Under the pieces are notes generated by a model. That model ran no database searches and was not told the origin of the DNA. It worked only from the letters and a program-made list of their open reading frames with translations. Both the position numbers and the translations under genes were made by a program. 64,000 nucleotides of DNA from an uncultured Bacteroidota bacterium. GTDB lineage: Bacteria > Bacteroidota > Bacteroidia > Chitinophagales > Chitinophagaceae. Position 1 is the stretch's first letter. Every line of letters begins with the position of its first letter. Location: NCBI GenBank assembly GCA_903877645.1, contig CAIRES010000068.1, positions 1 through 64,000 of the forward strand, in the 5' to 3' direction. Below are positions 8,140-17,360 of the stretch, piece by piece.

Positions 8140-9248
8140 TGGAAGCACCCGGAGCAAAGATAAAGTTGACCGAATTTTCGAGAAGTGCGGGATGTGGCTG
8201 CAAGATAGCCCCTGCTGTGCTACAGGAAATACTGAAGACCAATACCGTGCAGCCTTTTAATAATGCGCTGCTGGTTGGCAATGCCACCAACGATGATGCG
8301 GCGGTGTATGACCTGGGCAATAACAGCGCCCTTATCAGCACCACCGATTTCTTTATGCCAATAGTGGACGATGCGTATGACTTCGGGCGCATAGCTGCCG
8401 CTAATGCCATCAGTGATGTGTATGCCATGGGTGGCAGGCCCATAATGGCGGTGGCTATACTGGGCTGGCCGGTAGAAAAGCTACCGGTGGCGCTGGCACA
8501 GCAGGTGCTGGAGGGAGCACGGGCAGTGTGTACTACAGCGGGCATACCACTGGCGGGCGGGCATAGCATAGATACCACCGAGCCTGTCTTTGGGCTGGCA
8601 GTGAGCGGGCTTTGCGATATAGCCCACATCAAGAGAAACAACACTGCCCATGAAGGCGACCTGGTATTCCTGACCAAGCCCATAGGCGTGGGTATACTGG
8701 CTACCGCGCAAAAACGAGATGTGGCCAGTGAAGGAGAGCGGGTAAGGGCGACTGAACAAATGACCACACTGAACAGGATAGGAGAGGCACTGGGCAAGGT
8801 AGCCGGGGTATCGGCCATGACGGATGTGACGGGCTTCGGATTGGCGGGACATTTGGTGGAGATAGCGGAAAGTAGTGGCTTGTCGGCTGAGCTATACTAC
8901 AATAAGATACCTGTAATAAAAGGCGCGCGGGAACACCTGGCGCAGCGGGTGGTGCCGGATGCCACTTACCGCAACTGGAACGGCTATGGCAGCAAGATAC
9001 ACTTTGAACCGGGGGTAGACGTGATGGAGGCTTTCAGCCTGCTGCCGGACCCGCAGACGAACGGCGGACTGCTGTTTACGGCCAGTCCTGCGTTTGAACC
9101 CGAGATAAAACACTTACTTGCCCAAAACGGATTAGGTGATTTTGTGGTGCCTGTGGGCAGAATGATAGCGAAAGGGGAGAAGGTGGTGGTGGTGAAGCCT
9201 CTCCCCGGCCTCTCCGAAGGAGAGGAGATGTTGCGTAAATCAGTGTGA
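8139..9248 (+). CDS. selD: Selenide, water dikinase (selenophosphate synthetase)
   Basis: A 369-residue SelD that makes selenophosphate from selenide and ATP. The catalytic pair is Cys19 and Lys22 in AGCGCKI (C17/K20 in E. coli), so this is the Cys form and not a selenoprotein. Other family stretches are DDAAVYDLG, TTDFFMPIVDD, NAISDVYAMGG and a glycine-rich TDVTGFGLAGHL. No selA, selB or selenoprotein gene is visible here, so selenium use in this window is tRNA modification. The C-terminus is odd: residues 354-363 (PLPGLSEGEE) are encoded by a 30-bp intergenic repeat at 9198-9227, making the protein about 20 residues longer than usual. Confidence 0.96.
   Translation: MEAPGAKIKLTEFSRSAGCGCKIAPAVLQEILKTNTVQPFNNALLVGNATNDDAAVYDLGNNSALISTTDFFMPIVDDAYDFGRIAAANAISDVYAMGGRPIMAVAILGWPVEKLPVALAQQVLEGARAVCTTAGIPLAGGHSIDTTEPVFGLAVSGLCDIAHIKRNNTAHEGDLVFLTKPIGVGILATAQKRDVASEGERVRATEQMTTLNRIGEALGKVAGVSAMTDVTGFGLAGHLVEIAESSGLSAELYYNKIPVIKGAREHLAQRVVPDATYRNWNGYGSKIHFEPGVDVMEAFSLLPDPQTNGGLLFTASPAFEPEIKHLLAQNGLGDFVVPVGRMIAKGEKVVVVKPLPGLSEGEEMLRKSV
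9198..9227. repeat. 30-bp CCTCTCC/GGAGAGG repeat inside the selD 3' end
   Basis: The copy contains a CCTCTCC-GAA-GGAGAGG hairpin and matches 28 of 30 bases of the copy at 9995-10024, which begins right after another gene's stop codon. Here it is in frame and translated. Confidence 0.8.
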
Positions 9249-9349
9249 AGCTCATCTTCATTTTCTGTTGATAGCGCTATAAGGAAAGTTGATGATGGCA
9301 TCATTTTTGGTTTGGATATTTACTCTAATATTGCCCTCAAAATTATATC

Positions 9350-9994
9350 ATGAAAAAAGTAGGAATTATAGGTTCGGGTGTAGTGGCGCAAGCACTGGGT
9401 AGCGGGTTTATCAAACATGGCTACGAGGTGATGCTGAGCTCGCGCGATGAATCAAAGCTGAATGTGTGGAAAGAAAAGAGTGGCGCAAAGGCGCATACCG
9501 GTAGCTTTGAAGATGCCGCAAAGTTTGGCGAGATCATCGTACTGGCGGTAAAGGGCAATGCTGCGGCCAATGCCGTAGAAGAAGCAGGCCCGCAGAACCT
9601 GCAATGGAAGACTGTGATAGATACCAGCAATCCGATAGCTGATGCTCCGCCCGAAAATGGTGTGCTGAAGTATTTCACCACTTTTGATGAGTCGCTGATG
9701 GAGCAATTGCAGACACAGTTCCCGGAGATACATTTTGTGAAGTCGTTCAATAGCGTAGGTAATGCCTATATGGTAGACCCTCCATTTGCCGAAAAGCCTA
9801 CCATGTTCATTTGCGGCAATAATGATGCAGCCAAGCAACAGGTAAAGGAAATACTGAACGAATTTGGGTGGGACATAGCAGATATGGGCAAGGCTGCCGG
9901 TGCCCGTGCTATAGAACCGTTGTGCATGCTTTGGTGCATACCGGGTATGCTGAACGGGCAGTGGAACCATGCCTTCAGGCTGGTGAAAGCATGA
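9350..9994 (+). CDS. NADP-binding reductase, F420-dependent reductase-like
   Basis: A 214-residue cytoplasmic protein with an N-terminal Rossmann fold: GIIGSGVVAQALGSGFIKHGY at residues 5-25, followed by SSRDESKL at the end of the second strand, which suggests NADP preference. DTSNP and KSFNSVGN match the NADP-oxidoreductase family that includes the archaeal F420:NADP oxidoreductase. Bacteroidota are not known to make F420, so the real substrate is unknown and the family label should be read only as a fold. It stands alone, 101 bases after selD, and its stop is followed at once by a copy of the repeat found in the selD tail. Confidence 0.85.
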   Translation: MKKVGIIGSGVVAQALGSGFIKHGYEVMLSSRDESKLNVWKEKSGAKAHTGSFEDAAKFGEIIVLAVKGNAAANAVEEAGPQNLQWKTVIDTSNPIADAPPENGVLKYFTTFDESLMEQLQTQFPEIHFVKSFNSVGNAYMVDPPFAEKPTMFICGNNDAAKQQVKEILNEFGWDIADMGKAAGARAIEPLCMLWCIPGMLNGQWNHAFRLVKA

Positions 9995-10180
9995 CCTCTC
10001 CCTGGCCTCTCCAAAGGAGAGGAGGTGTTACCTGTACCTGCGCGAGCCTAACCACCCCTGATCAAAAAAGTAAAACTTTTTGATCGTCCCCTCCCAGTTC
10101 GGCAAGCTCACTGGCAGGCGGGGAGTTACTCATTTTCTGAAAATGACGTTCCTAGCAAAGGGGGGATTTAGAGGTGAATT
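9995..10180. repeat. Intergenic repeat cluster
   Basis: Starts with the 30-bp CCTCTCC...GGAGAGG repeat (9995-10024), then an AAAAAGT-AAAACTTTTT hairpin around 10065-10080, then CCCTCCCAGTT...GGCGGGGAG and AAAGGGGGGATTTAGAGG blocks. The whole has no coding signal and resembles a decayed intergenic repeat unit. Confidence 0.6.
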
Positions 10181-10236
10181 CACATTTTGTGGCTAAAAAG
10201 CCCTTGCTGATAGTCTTTCGGCGGGGTTTTATTTTA

Positions 10237-10244
10237 TACTTTTG
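10237..10244 (+). promoter_or_regulatory. -7 promoter element for the ABC transporter genes
   Basis: TACTTTTG matches TAnnTTTG and ends 21 bases before the ATG at 10266. Confidence 0.55.
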
Positions 10245-10265
10245 GTTTCCTTCAATTCTGAACAT

Positions 10266-11033
10266 ATGGAACCAATAATAACCGTTCGCCACTTATCTAA
10301 GAAATACGGCGACAAGGTAGTTTTAAAAGACATTAATCTCGATATATATCCCGGGCAGATCATTGGGTACATAGGCCCGAACGGTGCAGGTAAATCCACT
10401 ACGGTGAAGATACTCACCGGCATCATACAAGATTATTCGGGTGAGGTGATGGTGATGGGCAAGAGCCTGCGCGAGAACATCATGGAGGTGAAAAGCAAGG
10501 TGGGTTATATACCCGAGCTTGCTGACATTTACGACCTGCTGACACCCGCTGAATACCTGGCATTTATAGGCAAGCTATACCACCTTGCCGATAATGTGGT
10601 GGAAGAACGCTCCCGCAGAATGCTTACGTCGTTTGGGTTGATGGAGAACATTAACCAGCGTATGGATAGCTTCTCGAAGGGTATGAAGCAGAAAGTGCTA
10701 ATCACATCGGGACTGTTACATAATCCTTCTATAGTGATACTGGATGAACCCTTATCGGGGCTGGATGCCAATGCTGTGATACTCGTAAAGGAGTTGCTGC
10801 AGGCATTGAAGCAGGAGGGGAAGACCATATTTTATTGCTCGCATATGATGGATGTGGTGGAGAAGGTATCGGACAGGATCGTACTGATAGACCAGGGTGC
10901 TATAATTGCTGATGGTACCATTACAGAACTGCGCGCGGGGGGTAATGACTCACTGGAGCAGATATTCTCCCGCCTCACTTCCGGCGGAGACCAGGTGCAG
11001 GTGGCAGATGACCTGGCTGCTGCGATGCGCTAG
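10266..11033 (+). CDS. ABC transporter ATP-binding protein
   Basis: A 255-residue ATPase of the CcmA/NatA exporter type. Walker A is GPNGAGKSTT (about residue 39), the signature is FSKGMKQ, Walker B is IVILDEPLSGLDA, and the switch His lies in CSHMMD. The ATG at 10266 (MEPIITVRHLSKKYG) is chosen because the promoter element covers the TTG that a longer frame would use. The permease gene starts 93 bases downstream on the same strand, so the two likely form one exporter; the cargo is unknown. Confidence 0.93.
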   Translation: MEPIITVRHLSKKYGDKVVLKDINLDIYPGQIIGYIGPNGAGKSTTVKILTGIIQDYSGEVMVMGKSLRENIMEVKSKVGYIPELADIYDLLTPAEYLAFIGKLYHLADNVVEERSRRMLTSFGLMENINQRMDSFSKGMKQKVLITSGLLHNPSIVILDEPLSGLDANAVILVKELLQALKQEGKTIFYCSHMMDVVEKVSDRIVLIDQGAIIADGTITELRAGGNDSLEQIFSRLTSGGDQVQVADDLAAAMR

Positions 11034-11074
11034 CCTGATTAGCTGATGTGATGATTAGCTAACTGGCTGATTGG
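11034..11074. repeat. TTAGCTGAT repeat, copy 1
   Basis: Tandem-like TGATTAGCTGATGTGATGATTAGCT stretches follow directly on the stop codon. It shares TTAGCTGATGTGATGATTAG exactly with 24157-24203 and is related to 12821-12862. Confidence 0.75.
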
Positions 11075-11126
11075 TGGGTTGTATCAATGATTTAGTTGTT
11101 TGGGGTAAATAAGAGATTATATAAGT

Positions 11127-12821
11127 ATGAAAAAATTCTTCCTTGGTTTGGCTATGCTGCCTGCGCCTTTGTGGCGGAGCATGGGGGCTGATACTGCACA
11201 GCTAAGAGCAATACTGGATGTGCGGCTGACGCTGGACGACCGTAACCCTACGGGCATTGGCCGACAACAAAAGCTAAAGAAAGACCGCAAGTATGCAACA
11301 TTGCTCAATACGGTGATGTTTCTGTTTATGGGGTTCTTTTATATGTTGCCGCTTACAGTGATCACAGACAGGGTGCTGTCGCTGACTATCTATTTTGCTT
11401 TGTTGCTTACGGTGACCACCTTTATGCTGATCACAGATTTCTCTAATGTGCTGTTTGATGCACGGGATAAGTATATCATTTTTCCCCGGCCGGTGAGCGA
11501 CCGTACCATAGTGCTGGCGAGGATGCTGCATGTATTCATTTACCTGTTTCGCGTGATCGTGCCGCTATCATTGCCGGGATGGGTGATGCTGGGCTGGATA
11601 GACGGATGGAAATCAGCAACACTTTTCGTATTGCCCTTAATGATGCTGCTATTCATGGCGTTGTTCATTGTGAATGGGGTGTACCTGCTGGTGCTGCGAC
11701 TGGCAAAGCCGGAGAAGTTCAAGGACGTGATCAGTTACTTCCAGGTATTTGCTGCGGTCATTTTCTTTACCAGTGTTTATTTCCTTCCCCGTTTATTTGA
11801 TGCCGAGCATCCGCATGATTTCAGTTTGCTCAATTATGCATGGGTTCGGTTTACGCCACCATACTGGCTGGCCAGTTGCTGGTCGTGGATAGGGTACCAT
11901 GGCATATTCAACGGATCAGTGTTGTATGGCGTGCTGGCTATAGTATGCCCCTTGCTGTGCTTGTTTATCCTCGTAAAATTTCTTGCGCCCCAGTTTGCAC
12001 AACGCATCAGCGGCATAGATACAGTGGAGAACATGAGCTATAAGCCGGTTGCTGCCGGCAAATCGGGCAAGGTATCGGGCAGCAGATTTTATGCAAAGCT
12101 GGCCGATATATTTAATAGATCTGACGACGCCAAGGCAGGGTTTATGATCGCTTGGTTGCAGACCTCGCGGAGCAGATCATTCAGGATGCGGGTGTTCCCT
12201 TCATTTGCTTTTGTGCCTGTTTACTTTGTGTATATGCTCACACAGGGGCATCAATCATTTAGTTATTCTTTTCAGCACCTGGCAGATGGGTCTAAATTCC
12301 TGCTGCTATTGTATATGTCTTCTTTCGTAATGATCTCTGCAATGAATTATGTGACCATGTCGGATCAATATAAGGCGGCATGGGTGTATTATTCTGTGCC
12401 ATTGGTCACACCGGGCAAGGTGATGATTGGGGCCTTTAAGGCAATATGGGTGAAGTATTATTTCCCTTTTTTTATAGCTCTTGCTGCTTTTGTATTGTAT
12501 GTATGGGGTGTTAGCGCTATACTGGATATTGTTCTTGCATTTGTAAATGTTACTTTGTTTATATCAGTTCTTGCGCGCATCAGCCAGCGGCATCTGCCAT
12601 TCTCTATAGTGGAGCAAATGAAGCAGGGCGGGGCGCGTATCTTCAAGTCCATATTGGGTATGTTCATCCCGTTAGCGCTGGGCTTCGGGCATTATGCGGC
12701 AGTGCATATCTGGTGGCTAAAGGTTATTTTCCTGGGGTTGTCTGCAATATTGCTGTGGCTGGTGTGGGATAGCTACGCAAATACAAGCTGGCAGAATATG
12801 ATCAAGGGAGAGGAGCAGTAG
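11127..12821 (+). CDS. Large ABC-2 type membrane permease
   Basis: A 564-residue polytopic membrane protein with about twelve hydrophobic segments, the first near residue 60 (TVMFLFMGFFYMLPL). The N-terminal ~55 residues are cytoplasmic and charged (DDRNPTGIGRQQKLKKDRK). There is no ATPase motif. Position after the ABC ATPase and the overall build (hydrophobic blocks at both ends, a large soluble part around residues 305-345) fit the permease of an ABC-2 exporter. I recognise no substrate-defining motif. It is preceded and followed by TTAGCTGAT repeats. Confidence 0.8.
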   Translation: MKKFFLGLAMLPAPLWRSMGADTAQLRAILDVRLTLDDRNPTGIGRQQKLKKDRKYATLLNTVMFLFMGFFYMLPLTVITDRVLSLTIYFALLLTVTTFMLITDFSNVLFDARDKYIIFPRPVSDRTIVLARMLHVFIYLFRVIVPLSLPGWVMLGWIDGWKSATLFVLPLMMLLFMALFIVNGVYLLVLRLAKPEKFKDVISYFQVFAAVIFFTSVYFLPRLFDAEHPHDFSLLNYAWVRFTPPYWLASCWSWIGYHGIFNGSVLYGVLAIVCPLLCLFILVKFLAPQFAQRISGIDTVENMSYKPVAAGKSGKVSGSRFYAKLADIFNRSDDAKAGFMIAWLQTSRSRSFRMRVFPSFAFVPVYFVYMLTQGHQSFSYSFQHLADGSKFLLLLYMSSFVMISAMNYVTMSDQYKAAWVYYSVPLVTPGKVMIGAFKAIWVKYYFPFFIALAAFVLYVWGVSAILDIVLAFVNVTLFISVLARISQRHLPFSIVEQMKQGGARIFKSILGMFIPLALGFGHYAAVHIWWLKVIFLGLSAILLWLVWDSYANTSWQNMIKGEEQ

Positions 12822-12862
12822 TTAATTAGCTGATTTTTTGATTAGCTAATTAGCTCATCGGC
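12821..12862. repeat. TTAGCTGAT repeat, copy 2
   Basis: TTAATTAGCTGATTTTTTGATTAGCTAATTAGCTCATCGG, beginning at the last base of the stop codon of the permease gene. More diverged than copies 1 and 3. Confidence 0.65.
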
Positions 12863-12894
12863 ATTGTTTTAAAAATTATTTTGAATTTATTTTT

Positions 12895-14769
12895 ATGATA
12901 AAGATTTCTGTTGTGTTGCTGGCGGTCGTTGTTTTTGCAGGCTGTAAGAATGGTGATCAGAAAAAAGCTGATGCAGCCCCGAATGCAGTGCTGCAGGCAA
13001 CGAAAGATGTGCATACACTGTCTAATGCAGATAGTGTGGATATGCAGCACCTGGACCTGGACATTGCCGTGGATATGGACAAAAAGCGCATCAATGGCAG
13101 CGCCTTGTGGACTATTAACAATAAAGACAAAGTAAGTGTATTGAAGCTGGATACTTATGACCTGACCATAGATAGTGTGCAGGTAGACGGTAAGAAAGTG
13201 GCATATTCGCTTGATAAGCAAATACAGTACCTGGGTAGTGCATTGCACATACCGATAACGGCCAACTCAGGTGCAGTGAAAATATATTACCATACGGGAG
13301 ATAGCGCCAGGGCGTTGCAATGGTTGGACCCGCAGCAGACGCACGACAAAAAACATCCGTTCTTGTATACGCAGTCGGAGTCTATTTACGCACGGTCGTG
13401 GATACCGTGTGCGGATGGGCCGGGGATAAGGTTTTCTTATTCGGCACGGGTGAAGGTTCCTAAAGGATTGCTGGCACTTATGAGCGCGGAGAACCCGCAG
13501 GAAAAGAATGACAGCAGTATTTATCATTTCAATATGGAGTTGCCGATACCGGCATACCTGATGGCCCTGGCTGTGGGTGATATCGCGTTTAAGCCGGTTG
13601 ATGAACGCACGGGTGTATATGCAGAGCAGGGAGTTGTGGAAAAAGCACATTGGGAACTGGAAGGCATAGGAGATATGGTGAATACCGCAGAGCAGCTATA
13701 TGGGCCGTATCGCTGGGGGAGGTATGATGTGCTGGTATTGCCGCCGGGCTTCCCGATAGGCGGGATGGAAAATCCGAGGCTTACCTTCTGTACGCCTACA
13801 ATTCTTGCGGGCGACCGTTCGCTGGTGAGCCTGATAGCGCATGAGCTGGCGCATAGCTGGAGTGGCAACCTGGTGACCAATGCCACCTGGGACGACTTCT
13901 GGCTGAATGAGGGTTTTACAGATTATTTTGAGCGCCGCATCACGGAGCGTATGCTGGGCAAGAGCTATGTGGATATGCTTTGGGAACTGGGGTATCAAGA
14001 CCTTGTGGAAGAAGTAAACGGCCTGGCGAAGACACCTAAAGATACGTGGCTGAAGTTGGACCTGAAGGGACGAGACCCGGATGCAGGCCTTACGGATATA
14101 CCTTATGAAAAGGGATCACACTTCCTGGAGCTGATAGAACGTACTGTGGGCAGGGATAGCTTTGACCATTTCCTGGCAAAGTACTTTGATGCCCATGCTT
14201 TTAAGACCATCACTACCGAGGCATTTCTGGCTTACTTAGACAGTAACCTGATACATGGTGATACTTCAATCCTCAATAAGATACAGATCAATAAATGGGT
14301 GTATGGGCCGGGCATACCTGCCAATTGCCCGAGGGCTGACCGGGAGCGTTTTGCAAAAGTGGACTCAGAGCGAATGAAATTCCTGAATGATGTGCCGGCA
14401 ACAAAGCTGGCTACCTCTGAATGGACGACACATGAGTGGCTACAGTTTTTGCGGACCATGCCGCCGGCCTTATCTGCCGCGCAAATGGGTAAGCTGGATG
14501 CTGCCTTTAGCTTCACCAATACCGGCAACAGCGAGATCGCTGACTTGTGGTTCGTGATGTCGGTAAGGGCAGGATATACTAGGGCGTATGGGGCTATGGA
14601 TAACTTCCTGAGCAGTGTGGGCAGGCGAAAATTCCTGGAGCCACCATATGGGGAGATGATGAAGACGGCCAAAAACGCACCTTTGGCCAAACAGCTATAT
14701 GCGAAATACCGGAAGAATTATCACCCGCTGGCGCAGGAGGGTTTGGATAAATTAATGAAGGTTAATTAG
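12895..14769 (+). CDS. M1 family zinc aminopeptidase (lipoprotein)
   Basis: A 624-residue gluzincin of the leukotriene A4 hydrolase-like branch. The substrate-recognition loop GGMENP (about residue 289) precedes HELAHSW with zinc ligands H316 and H320 and catalytic E317; the third ligand E339 is in WLNEGFT, exactly 19 residues after H320. A C-terminal helical region follows. The N-terminus is a lipoprotein signal with FAGC (Cys17), so it should degrade peptides in the periplasm or at the outer membrane. The gene is monocistronic. Confidence 0.95.
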   Translation: MIKISVVLLAVVVFAGCKNGDQKKADAAPNAVLQATKDVHTLSNADSVDMQHLDLDIAVDMDKKRINGSALWTINNKDKVSVLKLDTYDLTIDSVQVDGKKVAYSLDKQIQYLGSALHIPITANSGAVKIYYHTGDSARALQWLDPQQTHDKKHPFLYTQSESIYARSWIPCADGPGIRFSYSARVKVPKGLLALMSAENPQEKNDSSIYHFNMELPIPAYLMALAVGDIAFKPVDERTGVYAEQGVVEKAHWELEGIGDMVNTAEQLYGPYRWGRYDVLVLPPGFPIGGMENPRLTFCTPTILAGDRSLVSLIAHELAHSWSGNLVTNATWDDFWLNEGFTDYFERRITERMLGKSYVDMLWELGYQDLVEEVNGLAKTPKDTWLKLDLKGRDPDAGLTDIPYEKGSHFLELIERTVGRDSFDHFLAKYFDAHAFKTITTEAFLAYLDSNLIHGDTSILNKIQINKWVYGPGIPANCPRADRERFAKVDSERMKFLNDVPATKLATSEWTTHEWLQFLRTMPPALSAAQMGKLDAAFSFTNTGNSEIADLWFVMSVRAGYTRAYGAMDNFLSSVGRRKFLEPPYGEMMKTAKNAPLAKQLYAKYRKNYHPLAQEGLDKLMKVN

Positions 14770-14830
14770 TTTAGATACTATCGGGATCACGATCGTTGTG
14801 AAGGAATTGATGACTTGATTTGTGTAATTT

Positions 14831-14888
14831 AAACCGTTGAAACGGTTGTGAAGCGAGCATTTTTCTTACCCACGGTTGAAACCGTGGG
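14831..14888. repeat. Twin hairpin repeat (GTTGAAAC cores)
   Basis: AACCGTT-GA-AACGGTT at 14832-14847 and CCCACGGTT-GA-AACCGTGGG at 14869-14888. The second has a 9-bp perfect stem. They lie between convergent genes (ending 14769 and 14953) and could act as a terminator pair, though no T-run follows. Confidence 0.65.
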
Positions 14889-14952
14889 CTATGTTCTTAT
14901 ACATGCCGATAACCTGTTGTCAACTAAATTGAGAGTACTCATTGGTCTTTTG

Positions 14953-16164
14953 TTAGGTCATTTTGACTAGTCTGTAATAGAGGTAACTGCCGTAGATCAC
15001 TGTTGCTGTGTACCATATCGCCAACACTTGTGAGGCATAGATGATCTTATAGTGCACAATGGGCAGGTAGCCATCGGGGAAGGAAAAGGCCTTGTCGAGG
15101 CTGAGGATAAAGGGGATGGAGCCCAAGATGTACAGCTTGTAATTCTTTGAGGCTACTCCGTAAAAAAAGAAGAAGATAATGATGGGCATGGCATAGCGCT
15201 CGTGCATCTGTGTGTTGAAGTAGAAGAAGAACAGGCACAGCAGCCCGGTGCCGAGAAATAAGACCTTGTAATACTGTTCGTCAAATGGTAGGTTCTTTTT
15301 GCGTAACTGAATCACTTTTTTAAACAGAGGTATAAGCACCAACAATGCGGTTATGGCAAACAGGATCAATCCGATCGTTCTATAAGAAAGCACAACGTAG
15401 GTGTCGGTGTCATTGATGAAGTAGGGATTGCCACGGGCGATCAGGTACCAGATATTGAATGCTGAGATAGAAAGATTGTGGTATAGGCCGACTGTATTTC
15501 CTGCTATCTGTGCTAGTTTAGCAACGCCACCTGTAGACATGAATGGCAGCAATAGCAGCACCTGCAAGGCTGCGGCGGATAAAATGGCAACTATCGCAGT
15601 TTTAAAATTTCGAATACTATAGAATAATACAATAGCCATGATAGGCAGAAACTCTATAGCCTGCTGCTTGGTATTGAGCGCAAGCAAGTAGAGTAAAAGG
15701 CCGCCCACGGGATAGAGTATGCCGGTGACGATAGCGAGGAAGGCAAGATTGGTGTAGATACTATCGATCTGGCCCCAAACCATAGAATTGAAGACGTAGG
15801 CAACATTGAGTAGCAGAAACAGGTGTGGTATTTTGAAGGAAAGTAATTTTTGTCTGAAACAGCAGAGCACTACAAGCGGCAAAAAATCGAAGCACACAAA
15901 AAGTATCTTGATGTTGTTGATGTTGTGAATGATGTTGGCTTCGGTACCTTGCAGCAGATCATAGATATAGAGCCCGTAGATATAAACCGGGAAGTAATTG
16001 ATAGTGGAGTTGTAGGCATTAGCCAGCCCATGCTGGTGTATCTGCAGGGCCCATTGCCGCCAAAAGCCCATATCATAGTCCATATACACCCGTGGAAGGA
16101 TGAACATATAGAGGATGAAGAGCAGGCATATCTCTATGCGTGTTTTGGTAAGGCTGTTGTCCAT
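14953..16164 (-). CDS. GT-C type membrane glycosyltransferase (Gpi18-like)
   Basis: A 403-residue protein with about ten membrane helices. Conserved loop features of the GPI-mannosyltransferase-like GT-C group are present: an acidic YMDYDMGFW loop after helix 1, MVWGQIDSIYTN around residue 130, and FNTQMHERYAMP around residue 318. Such enzymes move a sugar from a polyprenyl-phosphate donor in the periplasmic leaflet. Acceptor and sugar are unknown. It lies 36 bases downstream of the T9SS protein gene on the same strand, so co-transcription is possible; a role in glycosylating surface proteins is speculative. Confidence 0.82.
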   Translation of the reverse strand: MDNSLTKTRIEICLLFILYMFILPRVYMDYDMGFWRQWALQIHQHGLANAYNSTINYFPVYIYGLYIYDLLQGTEANIIHNINNIKILFVCFDFLPLVVLCCFRQKLLSFKIPHLFLLLNVAYVFNSMVWGQIDSIYTNLAFLAIVTGILYPVGGLLLYLLALNTKQQAIEFLPIMAIVLFYSIRNFKTAIVAILSAAALQVLLLLPFMSTGGVAKLAQIAGNTVGLYHNLSISAFNIWYLIARGNPYFINDTDTYVVLSYRTIGLILFAITALLVLIPLFKKVIQLRKKNLPFDEQYYKVLFLGTGLLCLFFFYFNTQMHERYAMPIIIFFFFYGVASKNYKLYILGSIPFILSLDKAFSFPDGYLPIVHYKIIYASQVLAIWYTATVIYGSYLYYRLVKMT

Positions 16165-16200
16165 AGCAGAGCAGGAGCCAAAATAAGCAATAGATTGGAA

Positions 16201-17292
16201 TTACTGCTTTACTATTTTTCGGGTTTGTACAGTGCCGCCCGAATTGACCACCACATAATAGATGCCGTTTGGCTGGTTTGAAAGGTTTATATTGGCAATG
16301 TTGCCGGATAATTGTTGTTTGGAACATACCTTTTTGCCAAGGGTATTGAAGATGTCTATGGCATCGTATTCATGCACTCCGGTTATGGTAATTTGGTCAT
16401 TAGTTGGGTTGGGTGATACAATTATATCTGAGGTGGATTTAATTATAGGAGTATACAAAGTGCTGCAAGTATCTATTGTTACCTGGACCATCTGGGTATA
16501 CAGGTTGACGCATCCGCCTATTCCCAGCCGGTAGAAATAATCTATGGTCACGGGGTGATGAACAGCATCGGTGAGCGTCTCGGTAAAGACACCCGTGCCA
16601 GCACTGGCAAACCCGGTTGTTGGCGTAATTCCGGTAATAGCGGGCCGGTCCCAGGCGAATGTGGTGCCTGGGGTGAAACTGGTTGGCGTATAAGTGATCG
16701 TGGCTATACTATCACAGATATGTGGCAGTATTAATGCGCTGCTGAGTACCGGCGTGGGATTTACTACCACAGATACATTCTCCGTATTCATGCAGCTTGC
16801 AGAGGACAATGTGTATATATATACGACGGAAATGGGGTTGGCTGTGCTGTTGATGAGTGCTTCATTGACGGAGCCAACGCCCATTGCTGCCAGGTTCAGA
16901 ATGCCACTGATATATGCCCTTGACCAGGTAAAAGATATGCCGGGTATGCTGCCGGCGGGTGTATATCTAAATATGCTACTATCACATATAGCAGGTGGAG
17001 TAAGTGTACTCGAGAGCATTGGTAGTGGGTTCACCGTCACGCTCAAAATAGCAGTACTGCTGCCTGATGTATAGGATATTGTTGCAACGCCAGCGGCAAC
17101 CCCGACAACGAAGCCGTCAGTGCCCACGCTGGCAGTTGCAGTGGCACTGCTGCTCCATGTGCCGCCGGGTGTGGCATCGTAAAGAATAATTGTATCGCCT
17201 GCGCAGACGGTAGTGGGGCCGGTAATAGGTGCTATGGCGTAGGATGAAATAGTTGTAAAGGAGGCAAGGACAAAGAGGGTAAATTGCTTCAT
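16201..17292 (-). CDS. T9SS-exported Ig-like repeat protein
   Basis: A 363-residue protein with a signal peptide (MKQFTLFVLASFTTISSYA), an Ig-like/BIG_2 unit (residues ~22-90: VCAGDTIILYDATPGGTWSSS...GVAAGVATISYTSG), then two longer PKD-like units each opening ICDS (about residues 103 and 192). It ends in a type A T9SS sorting domain (VSPNPTNDQITITGV...GIYYVVVNSGG...RKIVKQ). The first unit is very close to units of the 1390-residue protein at 18471-22643, so the two share ancestry. Cell-surface attachment is expected; a ligand cannot be named. Confidence 0.85.
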   Translation of the reverse strand: MKQFTLFVLASFTTISSYAIAPITGPTTVCAGDTIILYDATPGGTWSSSATATASVGTDGFVVGVAAGVATISYTSGSSTAILSVTVNPLPMLSSTLTPPAICDSSIFRYTPAGSIPGISFTWSRAYISGILNLAAMGVGSVNEALINSTANPISVVYIYTLSSASCMNTENVSVVVNPTPVLSSALILPHICDSIATITYTPTSFTPGTTFAWDRPAITGITPTTGFASAGTGVFTETLTDAVHHPVTIDYFYRLGIGGCVNLYTQMVQVTIDTCSTLYTPIIKSTSDIIVSPNPTNDQITITGVHEYDAIDIFNTLGKKVCSKQQLSGNIANINLSNQPNGIYYVVVNSGGTVQTRKIVKQ

Positions 17293-17347
17293 AAAGGTGG
17301 TTTTGCGGTTTAAAATTACAAATAAATATGAAGCGGAACAGAAACAG

Positions 17348-17355
17348 TATCTTTG
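17348..17355 (+). promoter_or_regulatory. -7 promoter element for rnpB
   Basis: TATCTTTG, a full TAnnTTTG match, ends 5 bases before the first base of the RNase P RNA P1 helix at 17361, a fitting transcription start distance. Confidence 0.65.
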
Positions 17356-17360
17356 CGGGG

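Noticed and set aside
7991-8818. 275-codon - strand frame across mnmH and selD
   Set aside because: Both genes beneath it are firmly identified by catalytic motifs; the antisense product is low-complexity Ser/Ala/Leu.
8139-9248. SelD as a selenoprotein with in-frame TGA
   Set aside because: The catalytic codon is TGT (Cys19); no in-frame TGA is present.
14831-14888. GTTGAAAC-containing repeats as a CRISPR array
   Set aside because: Only two short hairpins of different sequence, no regular spacers and no cas genes nearby.
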